Source: an uncultured Sphingopyxis sp. (GTDB lineage: Bacteria; Pseudomonadota; Alphaproteobacteria; Sphingomonadales; Sphingomonadaceae). From it: DNA of 64,000 bases. A model generated the notes under the pieces. It was not told where the DNA came from, searched no databases, and saw only the letters and a list, made by a program, of their open reading frames with translations. Position numbers and translations under genes: made by a program. Below are positions 24,847 through 34,295 of the stretch, piece after piece (the first letter of the stretch is position 1; every line of letters begins with the position of its first letter). The stretch is from assembly GCF_900078365.1 (NCBI RefSeq), contig NZ_LT598653.1:1674001-1738000 (forward strand). The letters are read 5' to 3'.

Positions 24847-26367
24847 CTATTTATACGCTTGCGCTCTGGAGATGATGGCTCGCTTCGCGGAGAGCGCGTT
24901 TGCAGCGGCAGGGCCACCGAGGCGGGTGTCACTATCCACCCACCAGCGGATCGGCACGCGATCGTCGCGCAGGACAAATTGCCGGAGTTCGACCGAGGGA
25001 AACGCGCGGCCCTTCGAGCCTTGTCGCCGCAGCGCCATGAATCGCGTCGTGGGATGAGCTTCAACGATATCAAGGCGAAGTTCGAGGACGGCATCGGCGC
25101 GCGAAAGCTTCTGCGGGCGCCACCAGATGATTCGCGTGGCTTGCGCGACGTGGAGTTGCAGGTCGAGGACAGTGCGGCCGCCATAGCGTGCGTGCATTCC
25201 GTAATCGGGCTGGTGAATCGCACCGTGCTGGATTTTCAGATCGGCGCCATTTGTTCGCGCCACGCCACTGACACGAAATTCATGTCCGTGCATCTCGCCA
25301 AAACGAATGACGCTACGCCCGCTGCCTCCGATGAATTCGCCATGCGCCTCGTTCTTGTTGCCGGCCAGGGTGACGCCGTTCCTGAACGTGCCGCGATAGC
25401 TGCTATATTCGGTGTTTCCGTGAAAATTCGCACCGGACAGGCCGCCCACCGGGTCGCTGGCTCCCGTCCCTTCAAAATGAATGTCGCGGTTCATTCCGAT
25501 CTTGCCGCCTTTGGTCAGGCCGCCGCCGACCGCGATACCGTTGAAATAGCCGTAAACGTCTCCACGCAGCCGCACGTCCTGGCTATTACCGACAAGGATG
25601 CCATAGCCCTCATGCGCGTCGGAGAATTGGCGCGCGACGATGTTCTCGCCTCTAATTCCGAAACAGTCCGTAAAGGAAAGAGCACTGTGCTTGCCGCGTT
25701 CGACCCGGACATTATCGATGACCGTGCGGTCGAGTGCGGCGAGGCGAAGGGAAAGCTTGATGTCGTCGCGCCCCAGAATGGTTAGCGACGTGCAGGCTTG
25801 GGTGAAGCGGTCGCCGGCCCGTTTCCACACCTCGACCTCCGCAGCCCGATAGGTGTCGCGGCAGCCGGCGGCGACCCTGACGGTCGTGGCATCGACGACA
25901 TGCTCGACACGGAAAATTTCGCCCTTGCGATAATAGTGGCGATATCCGTTGCCGGCGAAATCGACGGTTCCGGAGAGCTGGAACGCGTCTCCGGCCGAAA
26001 GGCCGTGGGGGGCTTTGAAGCGGAACAGGTCGGCGCCGATCGTCAAATTGCCGCTCAGATCGGGTAGTCGCGTCTTTGGCGCGCCTTTCACCAGCACGCA
26101 AATCCGGTCCGGAAAATTCGCCGGGTCGGCATCACGGAAATCCAGCGTCACTCTGCCGCCTTCGAGAACGCCGGGGGGGATGACAAGCGGCTTCGACAAT
26201 TTGTAGGTGCCCGACGGCAGATAAGCGCGCCCCGTGGCCGCCAGGCGGGCCATTATGCCCGCCAGCACCTCGTCATCGGCGGTATCCCGCGCAGCGGACG
26301 ATCGCCCGACGCCAAGCGCCGAAATGGCAAAACCTGCCGCCAGCCCAAATGTCTCTCGGCGTTTCAC
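24847..26367 (-). CDS. exported right-handed beta-helix protein (pectate-lyase/tail-spike-like fold)
   Basis: 506 residues. The N-terminus MKRRETFGLAAGFAISALGV has a twin-arginine-like start and a cleavage site near SSAARD. LPSGTYKLSKPLVIPPGVLE is the usual opening of glycan-active beta-helix proteins. Repeating short strands follow (VIDNVRVERGKHSALSFTDC, GENIVARQFSDAHEGYGILV, GNSQDVRLRGDVYGYFNGIA), consistent with a parallel beta-helix. No catalytic residues can be named, so substrate is unknown. It lies 41 bases from the 3' end of tRNA-Thr, facing it. Confidence 0.7.
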   Translation of the reverse strand: MKRRETFGLAAGFAISALGVGRSSAARDTADDEVLAGIMARLAATGRAYLPSGTYKLSKPLVIPPGVLEGGRVTLDFRDADPANFPDRICVLVKGAPKTRLPDLSGNLTIGADLFRFKAPHGLSAGDAFQLSGTVDFAGNGYRHYYRKGEIFRVEHVVDATTVRVAAGCRDTYRAAEVEVWKRAGDRFTQACTSLTILGRDDIKLSLRLAALDRTVIDNVRVERGKHSALSFTDCFGIRGENIVARQFSDAHEGYGILVGNSQDVRLRGDVYGYFNGIAVGGGLTKGGKIGMNRDIHFEGTGASDPVGGLSGANFHGNTEYSSYRGTFRNGVTLAGNKNEAHGEFIGGSGRSVIRFGEMHGHEFRVSGVARTNGADLKIQHGAIHQPDYGMHARYGGRTVLDLQLHVAQATRIIWWRPQKLSRADAVLELRLDIVEAHPTTRFMALRRQGSKGRAFPSVELRQFVLRDDRVPIRWWVDSDTRLGGPAAANALSAKRAIISRAQAYK

Positions 26368-26463
26368 AGTGTCGGAGCTCGCCAGTTAATATTCAGCCTC
26401 AAGGGTTGCATGTCGCGGTCCAAGGTCGGTGCGCGGCCATGAACGGCCGCTTAATCCGCCGCG

Positions 26464-27363
26464 TCAGATCCTGGCGGCCAGCAGCCAGTCGTGGAACAGC
26501 TTGACCGCTGGCTGGCGCAGCGCGCGCGGGCGGCAGACGAACCAGTAGCTGTAAGGGCTGTCGACGTCGAAGTCGAACAAGCGGACGAGGCGCGGGTCGT
26601 GCGCATCGTCGAAATGATGGCCGTGCATGAAGGCGACGCCGATGCCCTGCGCCGCGGCCTCGAGCATCAGAGGGCCCGAATCGAAATAGTCGGTCCCGGC
26701 CGGCTCGAGATAGGGCATGCCGATCGCCTTTTTCCATTCGGAAAAGGTCTCGGGCATTTCCCTGTGCAGCAGGACAGTCATCCGCTGCATCTGTTCGGGC
26801 ACCGTTATCGGGCGGTCGCCGTCGGCCAGCGTCCGCGACGCGATCGGGAGCACCTTGTCCTGATCGAGCCGCGCCGCGTAGAGCATCGGATCGATCGAGC
26901 GGGCGAGCGCGATCGCCGCGTCGATGCCCTCGCCGAGGCGCGCCTCGCCGTGCGACATGGTGTCGATATCGATATGCAGTTCGGGATGCTGGCGCCGGAG
27001 TTCGGGAAGGCGCGGGAACAGCCGCTGCTGCGCGAAGAGCGGCAGGACGTTGAGATGGAGGCGGAGCGACGCGTCGGGACTACCCGCCTGGCCGATCACC
27101 GTGCGCAGTTCGTCGAGAAGCGGCGACAATTGCGCGTGCAGCGCGCGCCCGGTCTCGGTGAGGCTGAGTCCATGGTGATGCCGGTTGAACAGCGGGCGCC
27201 CCACGGCATGTTCGAGCGTCTGGATGCGGCGCGACAGCGCGGGCATCGACAGGCCGAGCTCAACCGCCGCCGCTTTGACCGTGCCGTGACGGGCGACCTC
27301 GAGAAAGGCTTCCATGCTGCTGAGAGGGGGGAGGCGGGGCATATCGATCACCGATGATGGCAT
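26464..27363 (-). CDS. LysR-family transcriptional regulator
   Basis: 299 residues with the LysR winged helix at the start (LPPLSSMEAFLEVARHGTVK, AAAVELGLSMPALSRRIQTL, EHAVGRPLFNRHHHGLSLTE) and an effector domain (VLPLFAQQRLFPRLPELRRQ, HPELHIDIDTMSHGEA). This resembles GcvA-type members. The first ATG (27363) and an ATG 7 codons later are both possible. It is divergent from the CDC48-type gene across a 113-base gap and may control it, itself, or distant targets. Confidence 0.92.
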   Translation of the reverse strand: MPSSVIDMPRLPPLSSMEAFLEVARHGTVKAAAVELGLSMPALSRRIQTLEHAVGRPLFNRHHHGLSLTETGRALHAQLSPLLDELRTVIGQAGSPDASLRLHLNVLPLFAQQRLFPRLPELRRQHPELHIDIDTMSHGEARLGEGIDAAIALARSIDPMLYAARLDQDKVLPIASRTLADGDRPITVPEQMQRMTVLLHREMPETFSEWKKAIGMPYLEPAGTDYFDSGPLMLEAAAQGIGVAFMHGHHFDDAHDPRLVRLFDFDVDSPYSYWFVCRPRALRQPAVKLFHDWLLAARI

Positions 27364-27476
27364 GGGCGTGGCGGACTTGCCAGAAATTTGTGCGGTGCGT
27401 CATAAAGGAACAGGGTCGCAAATCGGGAACGACGATCCTATCTTCGGCATTCTGACCTTTTTGAGGGAGACGCGCC

Positions 27477-29798
27477 TTGGCCGATGCGGCGGTAAAAGAA
27501 AAACATGTGAAACTGCAGGTGGCGAATTCGCGCGCCGAGGAAAGCGGCGGCGGCATCGCCCGCATTCCGCGCTCGGCGATGGCTGAACTCGGCGTGACCG
27601 AGGGCGATATCATCCAGATCAGCGGCAAGCGGCAGACGGCCTCGCGCATCGTCGCGCCTTATACTGAGGATGAGGGGCTGGAGGTCATCCGGCTCGACGG
27701 CTTGCAGCGCGCCAATGCCGGCGCAGGCGCCGGCGACATGGTGATGCTCAGCCGTGTCGAGACGCGCCCGGCGACCCGTGTGGTGTTCGCGCCGGCGCAG
27801 GAGAATCTTCGCCTTCAGGGTTCGGCCAACGCGCTGAAGCGCAGCTTCTTCGGCCGTCCGCTTGTCGCAGGGGATACGGTCGCGACCGCGGGGCAGCAGC
27901 GGTTGCCGTCGGGCGACATGCCGCCGCAGCTTCGCCAGATGCTCAACGCGCCTGCCTATGCGCTCGCCGAGGTGCGCCTGCTCGTCGTCTCCGCGACCCC
28001 CAAGGGCGTCGTCTTCATCGACGAGAATACCGAAATCGAATTGCTCCCCGAATATCAGGAGCCGCAGGACGCGCGCCGCACCGACGTCACCTATGACGAT
28101 CTCGGCGGGCTGGGCGAGACGATCGACCAGCTGCGCGAGATGGTCGAGCTGCCGCTGCGCTATCCCGAGCTGTTCCGTCGGCTGGGCGTCGATCCGCCGC
28201 GCGGGGTGCTGCTGCACGGCCCGCCGGGGACGGGCAAGACGCGGCTCGCGCGCGCGGTCGCCAATGAAAGCGAAGCGCAATTCTTCCTGATCAATGGGCC
28301 CGAAATCATGGGGTCCGCTTATGGCGAATCCGAAAAGCGGCTGCGCGACATCTTCGAGCAGGCGGCCAAGTCCGCGCCGTCGATCCTGTTCATCGACGAG
28401 ATCGATTCGATCGCACCGAAGCGTGGGCAGGTGCAGGGTGAGGCGGAAAAGCGGCTCGTGGCGCAGTTGCTGACGCTGATGGACGGGCTGGAGCCGCGAA
28501 CGAATCTGGTGGTGATCGCGGCGACCAATCGCCCAGACGCGATCGACGAGGCGCTGCGCCGTCCGGGTCGCTTCGACCGCGAGATTGTGATCGGTGTCCC
28601 CGACGAAAAGGGGCGGCGCGAGATATTGGGCATCCACACGCGCGGCATGCCGCTGGGCGACAATGTCGATCTCGACGAGCTGTCGCGCACGACCTTCGGC
28701 TTCGTCGGCGCTGATATGGCGGCGCTGACCCGCGAAGCGGCGATCGAGGCGGTGCGCCGGATCATGCCCAAGCTCAATCTCGAGGAAGGGACGATCCCGC
28801 CCGAGGTGCTCGAGGAACTGCGCGTGACGCGCGAGGACTTCAACAATGCGTTGAAACGCGTCCAGCCCTCGGCGATGCGCGAGGTGATGGTGCAGGCGCC
28901 CAAGACGCGCTGGAGCGACATCGGCGGGCTCGACGCGGCGCGCGACAAGCTGATCGAGGGGATCGAGCTGCCGCTGAAGAACCCCGCGGCGTTTCGGCGC
29001 CTGGGTATCCGTCCGGCCAAGGGTTTCTTGCTCTATGGTCCGCCCGGAACCGGCAAGACCTTGCTCGCCAAGGCCGCAGCGCGCGAATCGGATGCGAACT
29101 TCATCTCGATCAAATCGTCGGACCTCTTGTCGAAATGGTATGGTGAGAGCGAGCAACAGATCGCGCGGCTGTTCCAGCGCGCACGTGCCGTCGCGCCGAC
29201 GATCATCTTCATTGACGAACTCGACAGCCTCGTGCCCGCCCGCGGCAGCGGGACGTCCGGCGAGCCGCAGGTCACCGAGCGCGTCGTCAACACGATTCTC
29301 GCCGAGATGGACGGGATCGAGGAGATGCAGTCGGTCGTCGTCATCGGCGCGACCAATCGCCCGAACCTGATCGACCCGGCGCTGCTGCGCCCGGGGCGGC
29401 TCGACGAACTGATCTACGTCTCTGTGCCCAATGCCGAAGGGCGCAAACGCATCCTCGAAATCCAGACGGCGAAGATGCCGCTCGCGGACGACGTCGACCT
29501 TGGCGTCCTGGCCGGAAAGTCCGACCGTTTCACCGGCGCCGACCTCGAGGATCTGACCCGGCGCGCAGGGCTTGCCGCGCTCAAGCGTTCGATGGGCAGC
29601 GAAACGGTGACGATGGAAGATTTCGAGACGGCGCTGAAGGACACGCGCGCATCGGTGACCGAAGCGATGGAGCGGGATTATGAAAAGATCCAGGGCGAGA
29701 TCAAACAGGCGGCGATGAGCGTCGATCCGATCGGCTTCTTCGCGCCCGGCATGCTCAAGCCTTCCCGTGAGCGCAAGCATGAGGAACCCAACGACTAG
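27477..29798 (+). CDS. CDC48/p97-type AAA+ ATPase
   Basis: 773 residues in the classic order: CDC48 N domain (VKLQVANSRAEESGGGIARI, GVTEGDIIQISGKR), N2 subdomain to about residue 190, then two AAA+ modules. Walker A motifs are GPPGTGKTRLARAVAN (about residue 247) and GPPGTGKTLLAKAAAR (about 521); Walker B motifs are ILFIDEIDS and IIFIDELDS. This unfoldase family is universal in archaea and eukaryotes and sporadic in bacteria. The start is a TTG at 27477 after GAGGGAGA. The stop shares the palindrome CTAG with the stop of the convergent MFS gene. Confidence 0.95.
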   Translation: MADAAVKEKHVKLQVANSRAEESGGGIARIPRSAMAELGVTEGDIIQISGKRQTASRIVAPYTEDEGLEVIRLDGLQRANAGAGAGDMVMLSRVETRPATRVVFAPAQENLRLQGSANALKRSFFGRPLVAGDTVATAGQQRLPSGDMPPQLRQMLNAPAYALAEVRLLVVSATPKGVVFIDENTEIELLPEYQEPQDARRTDVTYDDLGGLGETIDQLREMVELPLRYPELFRRLGVDPPRGVLLHGPPGTGKTRLARAVANESEAQFFLINGPEIMGSAYGESEKRLRDIFEQAAKSAPSILFIDEIDSIAPKRGQVQGEAEKRLVAQLLTLMDGLEPRTNLVVIAATNRPDAIDEALRRPGRFDREIVIGVPDEKGRREILGIHTRGMPLGDNVDLDELSRTTFGFVGADMAALTREAAIEAVRRIMPKLNLEEGTIPPEVLEELRVTREDFNNALKRVQPSAMREVMVQAPKTRWSDIGGLDAARDKLIEGIELPLKNPAAFRRLGIRPAKGFLLYGPPGTGKTLLAKAAARESDANFISIKSSDLLSKWYGESEQQIARLFQRARAVAPTIIFIDELDSLVPARGSGTSGEPQVTERVVNTILAEMDGIEEMQSVVVIGATNRPNLIDPALLRPGRLDELIYVSVPNAEGRKRILEIQTAKMPLADDVDLGVLAGKSDRFTGADLEDLTRRAGLAALKRSMGSETVTMEDFETALKDTRASVTEAMERDYEKIQGEIKQAAMSVDPIGFFAPGMLKPSRERKHEEPND

Positions 29799-31096
29799 AA
29801 GGAAGCGGGCTGGTCCTGCCTGAGCGCGGACCAGCCCCATATCACCAGCCAGCCGCAGAAGCCGGCCATCAGGCTGTAGGCGGCCATCGGGTGCCAGTTA
29901 TAGAGCAGCACGCCGACCGCGGGCGAGATGATATAGGCCGAGCCGTTGATCGACGCGGTCATGCCGGCGACGCTCCCTTGGTCGCGGCGCGGCACCGAAA
30001 GCGACGCGCCCGCGGTGAAGCCGGGACGAAACAGGCCAAAGCCGAGCGAGCCGGTCGCGAAACCGATCGTGATCGCGTGCTGATCCTGTGCGAGTCCGGT
30101 CATCAGGATGCCGACACCGGCCAGCGCGGCGCCCCACAATACGGTGGCGCGCGGGGTCAGCTTGAACAGCGGGATGAGCCCCCATTGCGCCAGCAAAGTC
30201 GCGATGGCGCCCGACATCAGGACGGTGCCGGTGATATCGGCGCCGATTTTGGGTGTCGGGCGCAAATGGAGCCGGTCGAGAATCAAGAAACCAATGACGC
30301 CGAGCATCATCGCCTGGGCCTGCCCGCCCAGAAAGCCTGCGAGCAGCCATGGACGCACCCGTCCATCGCGCCAGCCCAGGGATTCCTGTTCGGGCGCGTC
30401 GGGCTCGTTTTCTTCCTCGCCGGTCGGTTCTGGCGGCCCGGCGGAAAGCGGGTAGGGGGCGATCGCGCCGCGCGCGGCGAAGCGCGGCGTGTCGTTGGGC
30501 AGGCGCCAGCGCAGCATGACGAGCACGACGAGCCCGATCAGCGCAAAGACGAACATCGGCCCCGCGAGTCCGACGACGGGAAGGATGAAATAGGGCGCGA
30601 CCGCCGGGCCGATCACCGTGCCGAGGCCGAAGGAGGAGGAAACGAGCGACAGCGCCTGCGTGCGTTGCTGGGGATCGGTGCGCGAGGCGACATAGGCCTG
30701 CACGGCCGGGGGCGAGGCCGATCCGAGGCCACCGTAAAGGCTGCGAAACAGGGCGAAGGCGATGAAGGTGACGCCGGCGCCTACAAGACCGGCCAGCCCG
30801 GCCCAGAGGACGATCCCGCACAGCGCCATCGACGACAGGAAACCGACGACGCCGAGGGCCATCAACACCTTGCGGCCGCGCTTGTCGGATTGGCGTGCCC
30901 AATGCGGCGCGGTGAGAACCCAGAGCAAGGCCGACCAGCTGAACGCCAAGCTGACCCAGACATCGGGTATCTTGAGCTCGGTGCCGATGGCGGGCAGGAT
31001 CGACTGCATCGCCGTATTGCCTGCCGCGGCGACCAGCATCACTGCGAACAGCACCGCCATGCGATCGGGAGGGATGGAATGCGATGTTGTCGCCAT
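29795..31096 (-). CDS. MFS transporter
   Basis: 433 residues with about 12 membrane helices and a long acidic loop in the middle (EPTGEEENEPDAPEQES, about residues 220-240). VWVSLAFSWSALLWVLTAPH and WARQSDKRGRKVLMALGVV give the MFS motif A (D-x3-G-R-K) after helix 2. RSLYGGLGSASPPAVQAYVA and FGLGTVIGPAVAPYF are helices 4-5. The family looks like a drug or multi-substrate exporter; the substrate cannot be read. Convergent with the CDC48-type gene. Confidence 0.9.
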   Translation of the reverse strand: MATTSHSIPPDRMAVLFAVMLVAAAGNTAMQSILPAIGTELKIPDVWVSLAFSWSALLWVLTAPHWARQSDKRGRKVLMALGVVGFLSSMALCGIVLWAGLAGLVGAGVTFIAFALFRSLYGGLGSASPPAVQAYVASRTDPQQRTQALSLVSSSFGLGTVIGPAVAPYFILPVVGLAGPMFVFALIGLVVLVMLRWRLPNDTPRFAARGAIAPYPLSAGPPEPTGEEENEPDAPEQESLGWRDGRVRPWLLAGFLGGQAQAMMLGVIGFLILDRLHLRPTPKIGADITGTVLMSGAIATLLAQWGLIPLFKLTPRATVLWGAALAGVGILMTGLAQDQHAITIGFATGSLGFGLFRPGFTAGASLSVPRRDQGSVAGMTASINGSAYIISPAVGVLLYNWHPMAAYSLMAGFCGWLVIWGWSALRQDQPASF

Positions 31097-31242
31097 GTCC
31101 GCCCCTCTTCGTTTACAGCCGGTAACGCCGCTTCTCCCTACACGCGGACGCCTCGCTGTCCAGAGTCAAGACAGACTCTTTCCTTGCGCGAGCGTGCTGA
31201 TTTTGCCACGCCTTTGCCAACCGCAACAACGCGAAAGCCATC

Positions 31243-31881
31243 ATGACCAATCCGCGGGCGCAGGCCCAACAAACGAAACTCCCGCTGGCCCGCCGGCTGC
31301 GCGAGGGCCTCAAACGCTTTTTCGGGCCGTGGGGCATGTTCGTCCGCGGCTTCATCAAGCACCCGGTCATGGTGGGGTCGATCGTGCCCTCATCGCCGAC
31401 GCTGATCCGCCACATGCTCCGCCCCGTGGACTGGAAGAATACGAAGCTGTTCGTCGAATATGGGCCCGGCGTCGGCACTTTCTGCCGCCCTGTGCTCGAA
31501 CATATGGCGGGTGACGCGACGCTGATCGCGATCGACACCAACGAGGATTTCATCGACTATCTCCGGCGGGACATTCGCGACAGCCGCTTCATCGCGGTCC
31601 ACGGCTCGGCCGCCGACGTCGAGGCGATCGTCCGCGCACATGGCTTCGAGCAGGCCGACTATGTCCTGTCGGGCCTGCCGTTTTCGACCCTGCCCGCGGG
31701 CGTCGGCCCTGCCATCGCCGCAGCGACGCACCGCGTGCTTCGCCCGGGCGGCGCCTTCCTTGTCTATCAGTTCCGCGCCCGCGCTCGTGATTTCCTCGCG
31801 GCGCATTTTAAGCGCATCGACAATGCGTTCGAATGGGTGAACGTCCCGCCCTGCTTCCTCTTCTGGGGCTGGAAGGACTAA
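31243..31881 (+). CDS. SAM-dependent methyltransferase, phospholipid N-methyltransferase-like
   Basis: 212 residues. KHPVMVGSIVPSSPTLIRHM and LFVEYGPGVGTFCRPVLEHM (motif I, E-x-G-x-G-x-G) start a class I methyltransferase; DATLIAIDTNEDFIDYL carries the acidic residue binding SAM ribose; DYVLSGLPFSTLP is motif IV. The N-terminal basic helix, and the 'SGLPF' in place of NPPY, match PmtA-type phosphatidylethanolamine methyltransferases and rRNA dimethylase relatives. It faces a phospholipase-D-family lipid gene, supporting a membrane lipid role. Confidence 0.75.
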   Translation: MTNPRAQAQQTKLPLARRLREGLKRFFGPWGMFVRGFIKHPVMVGSIVPSSPTLIRHMLRPVDWKNTKLFVEYGPGVGTFCRPVLEHMAGDATLIAIDTNEDFIDYLRRDIRDSRFIAVHGSAADVEAIVRAHGFEQADYVLSGLPFSTLPAGVGPAIAAATHRVLRPGGAFLVYQFRARARDFLAAHFKRIDNAFEWVNVPPCFLFWGWKD

Positions 31882-33068
31882 ACTTCCGGATCGGGATCCG
31901 CGAGCCCGAAGTTGAGTTTCCGCGACACCGTATAATCGACGACGCCGACGACGAACCAGGCGAGCGTCCAGCGCAGCCGGGTCAGCCAGTTGCCGCGTGC
32001 CTTGTGCGATTCGGGCGTGATGATTTCGCAGTCGGGGCGCAGGCTCGAAAGGAAGTTGCGCATCTTTTCGGCAAATCCTGCGTCGACGATCCGCACCATC
32101 ACTTCGACATTCACGAACAGGCTGCGGACGTCGAAATTGGCCGATCCGATATAGACGATATCGTCGATGACGATCAGCTTCATGTGCAGCCGGCACGGCC
32201 GATATTCCCAGACGTCGGCGGTTTTGCGCAGCAGATAGCCGTAAAGTAGCCGCGACGCGCCGATCGTCGCCGGATTGTCCGACTTGCCAGCCATCACGAA
32301 GCGTGCGCGACCGCGGCGCGCGACGCGGCCGAGCCGGCGCAGCATGCCCTGGCCCGGCGAGAAATAGGCCATCGCCATGTCGAGCTGCCGCGCATCATCG
32401 AGGTCGGCGCGCACAGCGCGCGCCCAAGGGGAGAGCCGCTGCGTCGGACCGCCGACCAGCCAGGAGACGGCTTCCCCGCCGACCGGCCATTCGCGGATCA
32501 GCCGCCGTAGGGTCAGCACCTTGCCGTCGTCATGAACGGTATAATCGTGGATCTCGGCGAACCATCGCGCCGCATGGACGACGGTTGGTCCGGTGATGAC
32601 CATCCCGATGTCGAACCAGCAATCGCTGCGCGGCGGGCTCAGATAGTCGTCGGCGATATTGAACCCGCCGGTCACCGCAACATATTCGTCGATGAGGATC
32701 AGCTTCTGATGATTGCGGATCAGATAGGTCGACCGCCAGCGCCGCGAGAAGAAGGTCACGCTGCCACCCGCTTCCCGCAGCGGTTCGAACAGGCTGTCGG
32801 GGGTTTCCACCGATCCGAAGCTGTCGATGACCGCGCGCACGCGCACCCCGCGTCTGGCGGCAGCCAGCAGCGCATCGAGGATGCGCCGGCCAGCCGCATC
32901 GCCCTCGAAGATATACATGATCATATCGACGCTGTGCGCCGCGCCGCCGATCAGGTCGAGCAGCCGCGCCAGCCGATCGCCGCCGTCGAAGAGCAGTTCG
33001 AGCCGGTGGCCCGCCACATCCGCCGACAGACGCTGATGCAGGTCGGCTGGAGGGCAGGCGTCGGTCAT
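31878..33068 (-). CDS. phospholipase D-family protein, cardiolipin synthase-like
   Basis: 396 residues with two HKD half-sites: NHQKLILIDEYVAVTGGFNI and LHMKLIVIDDIVYIGSANFD. The first domain begins LARLLDLIGGAAHSVDMIMY. Each half has H-x-K-x4-D, so both catalytic halves are intact. There are no N-terminal membrane helices; a C-terminal hydrophobic stretch LRWTLAWFVVGVVDYTVS may attach it to the membrane. The likely job is making cardiolipin or a related lipid. It overlaps the end of the convergent methyltransferase gene by 4 bases. Confidence 0.88.
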   Translation of the reverse strand: MTDACPPADLHQRLSADVAGHRLELLFDGGDRLARLLDLIGGAAHSVDMIMYIFEGDAAGRRILDALLAAARRGVRVRAVIDSFGSVETPDSLFEPLREAGGSVTFFSRRWRSTYLIRNHQKLILIDEYVAVTGGFNIADDYLSPPRSDCWFDIGMVITGPTVVHAARWFAEIHDYTVHDDGKVLTLRRLIREWPVGGEAVSWLVGGPTQRLSPWARAVRADLDDARQLDMAMAYFSPGQGMLRRLGRVARRGRARFVMAGKSDNPATIGASRLLYGYLLRKTADVWEYRPCRLHMKLIVIDDIVYIGSANFDVRSLFVNVEVMVRIVDAGFAEKMRNFLSSLRPDCEIITPESHKARGNWLTRLRWTLAWFVVGVVDYTVSRKLNFGLADPDPEV

Positions 33069-33203
33069 CCACCGCTCATAGGCTGGCAGCTATAAGGGCC
33101 GCAAGAGCGCCGCTTTGGTTGACATCGGCGGGTCTCCCTGCTAGCGCGCAGCGCTTGCCGCCATGCCCCAAAGGCTGGTCTCTCCGATATCTAAGGAAAC
33201 AAT

Positions 33204-33548
33204 ATGGCCCGCGTTACCGTCGAGGATTGCGTCGACAAGATTTCCAACCGCTTCGACCTGGTGCTGCTTTCGGCGCATCGCGCGCGTGAAATCTCGGGCG
33301 GCTCGGAACTGACCGTCGACCGCGACCGCGACAAGAACCCCGTTGTCGCGCTGCGCGAGATCGCCGAGCAGACGATCCGTCCCAAGGATCTGCAGGAAAC
33401 GCTCGTCGGCTCGATGCAGAAGGTCGTCGTCGACGATGACGACACGCCCGATGAAATCAGTTCGATCAGCCGTTCGGCGGAAGCCCTGCGCCTGACCGCC
33501 GCTGCGCCGCCGCGCAGTCCCGCGGGCGGCGGCAACGACTTCGAATAA
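33204..33548 (+). CDS. rpoZ: RNA polymerase omega subunit
   Basis: 114 residues beginning MARVTVEDCVDKISNRFDLV, the near-invariant start of omega, then SAHRAREISGGSELTVDRDR, DKNPVVALREIAEQTI. Omega helps fold and assemble the beta' subunit and contributes to ppGpp binding. It is a single gene with a clear hairpin terminator downstream. Confidence 0.97.
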   Translation: MARVTVEDCVDKISNRFDLVLLSAHRAREISGGSELTVDRDRDKNPVVALREIAEQTIRPKDLQETLVGSMQKVVVDDDDTPDEISSISRSAEALRLTAAAPPRSPAGGGNDFE

Positions 33549-33575
33549 GCGCCGCTTGCATCAGAATCACCAACG

Positions 33576-33600
33576 GGGCCGCAGGAAACTGCGGCCCTTT
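33576..33600 (+). terminator. rho-independent terminator of rpoZ
   Basis: GGGCCGCAG (33576-33584) pairs perfectly with CTGCGGCCC (33589-33597) around the tetraloop GAAA, followed by TTT and GGATT. It lies 27 bases after the rpoZ stop. Confidence 0.85.
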
Positions 33601-33660
33601 GGATTCTCCGGCAAAACGGGCCTGATAAGCCGCCACAGCCAGCCGTCCGCGTCGGAGCGA

Positions 33661-33996
33661 CTAAAAGCCCAAGAGCGCACCAACCTTTGCGCGTACCTCA
33701 TCGATCACAGCCTTTGATACGGCACCTTTTTTTCTCGCCCCTCGCGCCTTCCAATCGAGGCTCTTGATCTGATCGGACAAGGCGACGCTGGGTGGTGCTT
33801 GAGACACGACAACTTCGAATGGATAGCCTTTGATCTGGCTCGTCATCGGGCAGCAAATCATCATGCCCCGCGTCTTGTTGTACGCAGCAGGCGAGAGGAC
33901 GAGGGCGGGGCGATGACCGGCTTGCTCGTGCCCTGCCTGGGGATCGAATTGCAGCCACACAATATCGCCAGTGTCGGGCACATAGCGACTGACCAT
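33661..33996 (-). CDS. mazF: type II toxin, MazF/PemK endoribonuclease
   Basis: 111 residues from the ATG at 33996. Motifs VPDTGDIVWLQFDPQAGHEQ, AGHRPALVLSPAAYNKTRGM, CCPMTSQIKGYPFEV and SDQIKSLDWKARGA are those of MazF, an RNase that cuts mRNA at short sequences. The start overlaps the antitoxin stop by one base (TGATG), so translation is coupled. A TTG one codon upstream is the only alternative start. Confidence 0.92.
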   Translation of the reverse strand: MVSRYVPDTGDIVWLQFDPQAGHEQAGHRPALVLSPAAYNKTRGMMICCPMTSQIKGYPFEVVVSQAPPSVALSDQIKSLDWKARGARKKGAVSKAVIDEVRAKVGALLGF

Positions 33997-34238
33997 CAAA
34001 GCATCTCATTACCAACCGGTGGACCAAAATCGACAATCTCGTGGAACGTCTCCGGTTTCATGCCCGCAAGCAGTTCGTCGAGCGTGTAAGCAGGCTTCAA
34101 AACCGGTTCGATGATGAGCCGACCGCCTTCTTCGCGAACTTCGACCTCCTGGCCGACATTCAGCGCAGCCGCCACCATGAGTCCGGAAGGGATGCGGATT
34201 GCCGCACTATTGCCCCACTTTTTTACCAGGATGCCCAT
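33996..34238 (-). CDS. mazE: antitoxin, MazE/AbrB-type
   Basis: 80 residues starting MGILVKKWGNSAAIRIPSGL, the swapped-hairpin AbrB DNA-binding fold of MazE, with an acidic C-terminal tail that would wrap the toxin (LDELLAGMKPETFHEIVDFG). The ATG at 34238 has GGAG 7 bases upstream; in-frame codons further up overlap this site. It should repress its own operon through the AT-rich palindrome upstream. Confidence 0.9.
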   Translation of the reverse strand: MGILVKKWGNSAAIRIPSGLMVAAALNVGQEVEVREEGGRLIIEPVLKPAYTLDELLAGMKPETFHEIVDFGPPVGNEML

Positions 34239-34295
34239 CGGAGACTCCATTCTGCAATGATAATGATACATTAGCAGAATGCAGCAATGTGTCAA

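Noticed and set aside
27438..29840. 800-codon open frame antisense to the CDC48-type gene
   Set aside because: It is a GC-rich mirror frame of a strongly supported gene; its composition (His/Arg/Asp-rich, no domain) is typical of shadow frames.
29891..31246. 451-codon plus-strand frame over the MFS gene
   Set aside because: The opposite strand has clear membrane helices and MFS motifs; this frame is rich in Arg, Gly and Glu with no recognisable fold.
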